Origin: Ignavibacteria bacterium
GTDB lineage: Bacteria; Bacteroidota; Ignavibacteria; Ignavibacteriales; Melioribacteraceae
Length of the DNA: 9,164 nt
Direction: 5' to 3'
Assembly (NCBI GenBank): GCA_027347545.1
Contig: DAIEQT010000020.1
Coordinates: forward strand, 1 to 9,164
In this document: in pieces, positions 5,952 through 9,164 of the stretch
How positions within the stretch are numbered: position 1 is the first letter of the stretch
How the letters are laid out: each line of letters opens with the position of its first letter
The notes under the pieces: generated by a model
What the model saw: the letters and a program-made list of their open reading frames with translations, nothing else
Databases searched by the model: none
What the model was told of the DNA's origin: nothing
Position numbers and translations under genes: made by a program

Positions 5952-7163
5952 ATGACAACAGCTAATACCTGGAAGAAAAATCTTTACGCGCTTTTTATCA
6001 GCCAATTCTTTTATAGAGCCGGTACAAGAAGCCTAATTCCTTTCCTTCCATTTTTCGTGCAAGAGCTCGGTAGTAAAAATGTCGAATCAACCGCACTTTG
6101 GAGTGGATGGATTTTTGCCGCGCCATTTATAATTTCATTTTTCACAACACCATTTTGGGGAAGCATTGGCGATAAGTATGGAAGAAAACTCACAACACTG
6201 CTATCAATCGCCGGGTTTGTTTTAGCCCAACTATCCATGAGTTTCGCTTCGTCTCTAACTTTTCTGCTTATCGCGTCTTCAATCCAAGAATTATTTGGCG
6301 GCGCTTATTCGGCTGCCGTTTCATTAACAGCGGCAAATTAACCTAAAGAAAAAACGACCGACGCACTGAGCTACCTTCAACTTGCAAACGCATTGGGAAA
6401 TATTGCCGGTCCCGTTTTAGGCGGCGTTCTCGCAGATGCTTTTGGTTTTAGAACTGTGTTTATCATTGTTGCCGTTCTTGTTTCCGTAACTTCTCTACCG
6501 GTTTTATTTTTTGTGAAAGAAGAAAATGTGGTTAAAGAAGTAAAATACAATTCACTTGTGAATAATCTAAAATACTTCGCGGCAAAAAAAGGATTAGTCG
6601 TTTGCGGCATAATGCTTTTAGCTTACACGCTAAGCGTAACAATGATGAGACCAAATTTCACTTTGTATATACATCAGCAATTTGGTGGACTGAAAAACCA
6701 AGCATCAATTTCCGGGATTTTGTTAGGATTGTTCGGCGCAGCAGGTGCGTTATCGGTTGCAATACTTCCGGCGCTAAATAAGAAAATTTCTTCCCGGAAT
6801 AATTTACTACTAGCATTCATAATTTCTGCCGCTGCATTTTTGAGTCTAAATTTTCTAAAAGATATCTATACTTTCGTCACCGTTTTATTTCTTCTCGGCT
6901 TCGCGCTTGGTATTGTTTTGCCTTTAGTTTATTCTTTTATGAGCGATGAAACAGAACACGAACGGATAGCCGGTGTAATGGGAATCGGTTCAAGTTTTCA
7001 GATGATTGGCAACTTAGCCGGTCCAATTACTGCAGGATATATTGTGTCATACTTCGGATTGAGTTTTTCTTTTGTTGGAAGCGGAACTATTTTAGCAGCC
7101 GCAATTCTCTTTTATTTAATTTGGATTAAGAATGATAAAACAGCTGATAAAGAAATTAGTTAA
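5952..7163 (+). pseudogene. MFS transporter (DHA1 drug:H+ antiporter type) interrupted by an in-frame TAA
   Basis: The frame from ATG 5952 to the stop at 7163 encodes a 12-helix inner-membrane transporter of about 403 codons, a normal MFS length, but TAA at 6339-6341 cuts it after 129 residues. The sequence resumes in the same frame (PKEKTTDALSYLQLANALGN). Seen: TM1 near 11-36; motif A GSIGDKYGRKLT at 70-81 in the TM2-3 loop; TM3-TM4 up to about 125; the stop in the cytoplasmic TM4-5 loop; then AGPVLGGVLAD, like antiporter motif C, in TM5. The first half of the 273-residue remainder completes the N-terminal bundle and the rest forms the C-terminal bundle. A TCA (Ser) or CAA (Gln) codon changed by one base would restore it. 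A TTG at 5901 extends the frame upstream, but neither start has a clear ribosome binding site. The second part has only a poor TTG start. Cargo is unknown; DHA1 members usually export drugs or metabolites. Confidence 0.87.
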
Positions 7164-7947
7164 GAGTGAAAGTCTGCAAGATTCGCTGCGTTTAGTTTAT
7201 AACAGCGCAAAAACTCTTTCGCCGGAATTGTTGAACGAGGAAATGAAATTCCGCGCTAAAGGTTTGCCTGATGGATTTCCTTATCCGCCTTCAAAACTGA
7301 TTTTTACAATCATTGCAATCCCTTGGGTAAGCGAGTTTTACAAATCGGGCAAAATTATTTTTGATGATATGAACACTATGTTTGCAAAGAACAAAATAGA
7401 ATTGCCGGAACAAGCAAACATTTTGGATTTTGGCTGCGGCTGCGGAAGAATTATCCGCCACTTTGCTGCTCAGAATAAGTACAATCTATTCGGCTCGGAT
7501 TTGAATCCAGAGCTGATTTCTTGGTGTGATAAAAATTTGACTTTCGGAAAATTCACCACAAACAATTTGGTCCCGCCATTAAGTTATAGAGATAACTTTT
7601 TCGATTTAATCTACGCACGTTCTGTATTTACTCATCTCGGCAAAGAGCTTCAGTTAGAATGGATTAATGAAATGAAGCGTATCCTAAAACCGGGCGGGCT
7701 TTTCTACTTTACAACTCACGGAAAAGTTACAATAGCGCCATTAAGCAAGATAGAACAAGAGCAATTCAATCACGATGAAATTGTTCTTCACAATTCCTTC
7801 GGCGAAGGCGATAACAAATACAGCAGCTACCAATCATACAAATGGATCACCGAAAACCTTTTAGAGGGATTTGAAATTGCCGGTTTTCAAGAAGGAAGGG
7901 AAAACCCACACTTGAGGCAAGATGTATATATTTTTAAGAAACTATAA
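7132..7947 (+). CDS. Class I SAM-dependent methyltransferase
   Basis: A 271-residue soluble methyltransferase of unknown substrate. Seen: a helical N-terminal region (1-90) with LPDGFPYPPSKLIF at 45-58; motif I ILDFGCGCGRIIRH at 97-110, the SAM-binding Gly loop; an acidic residue Asp123 in GSDLNPE for the ribose; FFDLIYARSVFTHL at 156-169 (motif IV region); and MKRILKPGGLFYFTTHG at 181-197, the motif VI region. The first 31 bases of coding sequence plus one overlap the end of the transporter frame, so the two genes are probably translationally coupled and co-transcribed. The N-terminal extension with PxGFPYPP is seen in methyltransferases near sugar or surface-polymer genes, but nothing here confirms that. 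It could modify a small molecule that the transporter exports, though the transporter frame is broken. Confidence 0.88.
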   Translation: MIKQLIKKLVKSESLQDSLRLVYNSAKTLSPELLNEEMKFRAKGLPDGFPYPPSKLIFTIIAIPWVSEFYKSGKIIFDDMNTMFAKNKIELPEQANILDFGCGCGRIIRHFAAQNKYNLFGSDLNPELISWCDKNLTFGKFTTNNLVPPLSYRDNFFDLIYARSVFTHLGKELQLEWINEMKRILKPGGLFYFTTHGKVTIAPLSKIEQEQFNHDEIVLHNSFGEGDNKYSSYQSYKWITENLLEGFEIAGFQEGRENPHLRQDVYIFKKL

Positions 7948-7950
7948 ATT

Positions 7951-8062
7951 TATCTTTTAGCAGAAGCAAAGAAAAGACAATTGGTGTTTTAAGGAGAATT
8001 TCTTCACTGAACTTTCATCTGCCTTTAATTATATTTTAGCAACAAAAAGTTGGCGTTTTAAG
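7951..8062 (+). repeat. Two diverged direct-repeat copies in the methyltransferase/DUF4878 gap
   Basis: Copy 1 has TATCTTTTAGCA at 7951-7962 and TTGGTGTTTTAAG at 7981-7993. Copy 2 has TATATTTTAGCA at 8031-8042 and TTGGCGTTTTAAG at 8050-8062. Each block differs by one base between copies, and the spacer is 18 versus 7 bases. The TATMTTTT part resembles the Bacteroidota -7 box TAnnTTTG with the last base changed, so copy 2 may hold the promoter of the 8129 operon and copy 1 an older duplicate. No clear terminator hairpin is visible in this 181-base gap. Confidence 0.55.
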
Positions 8063-8128
8063 ATGCTGACATCAAAAACAAAAGTCCCCCTTATTCTTTA
8101 TCCTATCTAAATCATCCGGGAGTGTAAT

Positions 8129-8542
8129 ATGAAAACTTTAAAAGCATTTTCGTTGGTTTTCATTCTACTTGGTGTTTCGGAATTCTATGCTCAAACGGAA
8201 ATTGATTATTCAGACCCGAAAGAAGTTGCCGAAAAATTTCTTGATTACTATTTCAAAGGTCAGTGGTTTGACGCGGCAAAATATTGCGGCGCTGCCGATT
8301 GCCAAAAGCAAATTGAAATTATGATGCAGAAAATGGCGCTTGACGATGTAACGGTGGAAGAAGGTCAATGTAAAGCCGTAGTTGACAGCGTTGTTGTTGA
8401 TGCATCGAAAGTTAGAGGGAAAATCTATTTTACTAAAACTTGCAACGGCACTAATAAACCGGTTAGCAAAAAGCTTGATATTGTAAAGACCGGCGAGAAA
8501 TGGCTTGTGGATTATGTTTTCAAAAGGGATAAGTATTTATGA
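8129..8542 (+). CDS. Exported DUF4878/NTF2-like protein of unknown function
   Basis: A 137-residue protein with a Sec signal peptide: MKTLK, a hydrophobic core (LVFILLGV) and a likely cleavage after Ala21 (FYA-QT). The mature part starts with DPKEVAEKFLDYYFKGQWFD (29-48), the helix of DUF4878/NTF2-like folds, and ends with beta strands including KKLDIVKTGEKWLVDYVF (114-131), which matches the usual 'LvKedGkWkVd' close of that family. Four cysteines (53, 58, 81, 105) could form two disulfides outside the cytoplasm. GGGAG stands 6 bases before the ATG. The stop overlaps the next gene's ATG (ATGA), so the two are an operon. Such proteins are often surface- or periplasm-exposed binding domains; no ligand can be named. 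Confidence 0.82.
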   Translation: MKTLKAFSLVFILLGVSEFYAQTEIDYSDPKEVAEKFLDYYFKGQWFDAAKYCGAADCQKQIEIMMQKMALDDVTVEEGQCKAVVDSVVVDASKVRGKIYFTKTCNGTNKPVSKKLDIVKTGEKWLVDYVFKRDKYL

Positions 8543-8985
8543 TTTCGACAAGCAACAAGTTTTTGGCGTTTACTTTTATTGTAGCAGTAATTTTCATTAA
8601 CTGCCACGATTCCGCTTTGCAGCCGGAAACTGCAGCCAAAATTTATCAAGATGGTAAATGTAACGGATCGGCTTTGTTTAAGTCGGCGCAAGGCGATTCT
8701 TGCTTTGCTTATTCATTTTCAAACGTACTAACAATTGATTTTTGTGTTATTGGGAACTGCTGTCCGGATTCTAATAGATTTACCAGCACTTATTCATTGA
8801 CCGATGATGAAATTACAATAAAAGTAAAGGACACCGCACCTAATCTTTGCAAATGCCTCTGCAGATATATAATACATGCGGAGTTCTATGGTCTCAACTC
8901 GGATTCATACAAAGTTATTTGCATTGACCAGACAACCAATGAAAATAAAATTCTTTATAGTAAATTGGTTTTAAGAAAATCATAA
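8539..8985 (+). CDS. Cysteine-rich putative lipoprotein, unknown function
   Basis: A 148-residue protein that I do not recognise. The first 21 residues are a hydrophobic signal (FLAFTFIVAVIFIN) followed by Cys22-His-Asp-Ser. The IFINC sequence is a loose lipobox of the sort seen in this phylum, so lipid anchoring at Cys22 is likely but not certain. The mature part has nine further cysteines (41, 55, 69, 74, 75, 104, 106, 108, 128), with a CC pair and a CKCLC cluster, and alternates short predicted beta strands (TYSLTDDEITIKV, YIIHAEFYGL, SYKVICID, ILYSKLVLRK). This suggests a small disulfide-stabilised or metal-binding beta domain (inference). Translation is coupled to the upstream gene by ATGA, with only a distant AAAGGG as a ribosome binding site. 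The stop is followed one base later by the next start. Confidence 0.8.
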   Translation: MISTSNKFLAFTFIVAVIFINCHDSALQPETAAKIYQDGKCNGSALFKSAQGDSCFAYSFSNVLTIDFCVIGNCCPDSNRFTSTYSLTDDEITIKVKDTAPNLCKCLCRYIIHAEFYGLNSDSYKVICIDQTTNENKILYSKLVLRKS

Positions 8986-8986
8986 G

Positions 8987-9164
8987 GTGAATACAATCGG
9001 CATAACAAAAAGATTTCACTTTGAGCATAACTCGGAACCAATTTTACCAAAGAAATTATATGTAAGGCGTATTGCAAACCATTTTTCTTTCGGATTCATG
9101 ATAATCATTTTTTCTTTGGTGATAGGAATAATGGGCTATCACTTTATAGAGGGATTAAGCTGGG
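8987..9164 (+). CDS. 5' part of a small membrane protein, possibly ion-channel-like (cut by the right edge)
   Basis: A frame opens at GTG 8987, one base after the stop of the Cys-rich gene, and stays open for 59 codons to the edge. An in-frame stop at 8972-8974 lies upstream and no ATG occurs before residue 38, so GTG is the likely start. A basic stretch PKKLYVRRIANH is followed by a hydrophobic helix (FSFGFMIIIFSLVIGIMGYH) and FIEGLSW. The pattern of one helix, then a short loop with an aromatic and 'LSW', resembles the first helix and pore-loop entry of small two-TM potassium-channel-like proteins in this phylum. I offer that only as a guess. It is third in the 8129-8985 operon. Confidence 0.6.
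   Translation, partial: MNTIGITKRFHFEHNSEPILPKKLYVRRIANHFSFGFMIIIFSLVIGIMGYHFIEGLSW

Noticed and set aside
1917..6341. Two in-frame TAA codons could indicate that TAA is read as sense in this organism
   Set aside because: The intact genes of 487, 757, 471 and 271 codons contain no internal TAA, although the DNA is AT-rich, and TAA is the normal terminator of the methyltransferase, the transporter frame and the Cys-rich gene. Two separate nonsense mutations or base errors are simpler.
6393..7163. The second part of the transporter as an independent 8-helix membrane protein
   Set aside because: It would begin at a TTG without a ribosome binding site, and 17 in-frame codons upstream of it still match MFS sequence directly after the TAA.
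8063..8110. A 15-codon leader peptide (MLTSKTKVPLILYPI) before the 8129 gene
   Set aside because: It has no good ribosome binding site, no regulatory residue run, and no alternative hairpins nearby; short frames like this are common by chance.

Overview
The window is AT-rich chromosomal bacterial DNA. It carries a xanthine dehydrogenase operon, a small REP/transposase element inserted in that operon, a divergent transporter/methyltransferase pair, and an operon of small exported proteins. Gene style suggests the Bacteroidota/Chlorobiota/Ignavibacteriota assemblage: secreted DUF4878-like and Cys-rich lipoproteins, and a RAYT of the kind common there. Several genes have clear Shine-Dalgarno sites, which favours an Ignavibacteria-like rather than a Bacteroides-like organism. 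This taxonomic reading is inference.

Left half, minus strand, transcribed right to left. xdhA (5821-4406) encodes the fused [2Fe-2S]/FAD subunit. It overlaps xdhB (4409-2136), the molybdopterin subunit, by the four bases ATGA. XdhB keeps the residues that separate xanthine dehydrogenases from aldehyde oxidases. Next comes a REP-RAYT-REP element (about 1552-2153): two inverted hairpins, each with a GTAG foot, enclose an IS200-like tyrosine transposase gene broken by one in-frame TAA. The right hairpin overlaps the 3' end of xdhB and encodes its last residues and stop. Then follows a 487-residue fold-type II PLP enzyme (1529-66) of the cysteine synthase/CBS superfamily. A possible further gene begins in its 3' end and runs off the left edge. 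XdhA and XdhB would oxidise hypoxanthine/xanthine. The PLP enzyme may belong to the same catabolic unit, but its reaction is not evident.

Right half, plus strand. A 130-bp divergent region (5822-5951) precedes a 12-TM MFS (DHA1-like) transporter gene that is otherwise full length but carries an in-frame TAA after TM4. A class I SAM methyltransferase gene (7132-7947) overlaps its 3' end. A 181-bp gap holds two diverged copies of a direct repeat and probably a promoter. It is followed by a compact operon: a secreted DUF4878/NTF2-like protein, a Cys-rich putative lipoprotein (ATGA overlap), and the GTG-started beginning of a membrane protein cut by the right edge.

The most notable points are the inverted REP pair with compensatory stem changes around a dead RAYT, the capture of the xdhB stop by one REP, and two separate single-codon TAA interruptions. 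I see no CRISPR array, tRNA, rRNA, defence system or phage gene.
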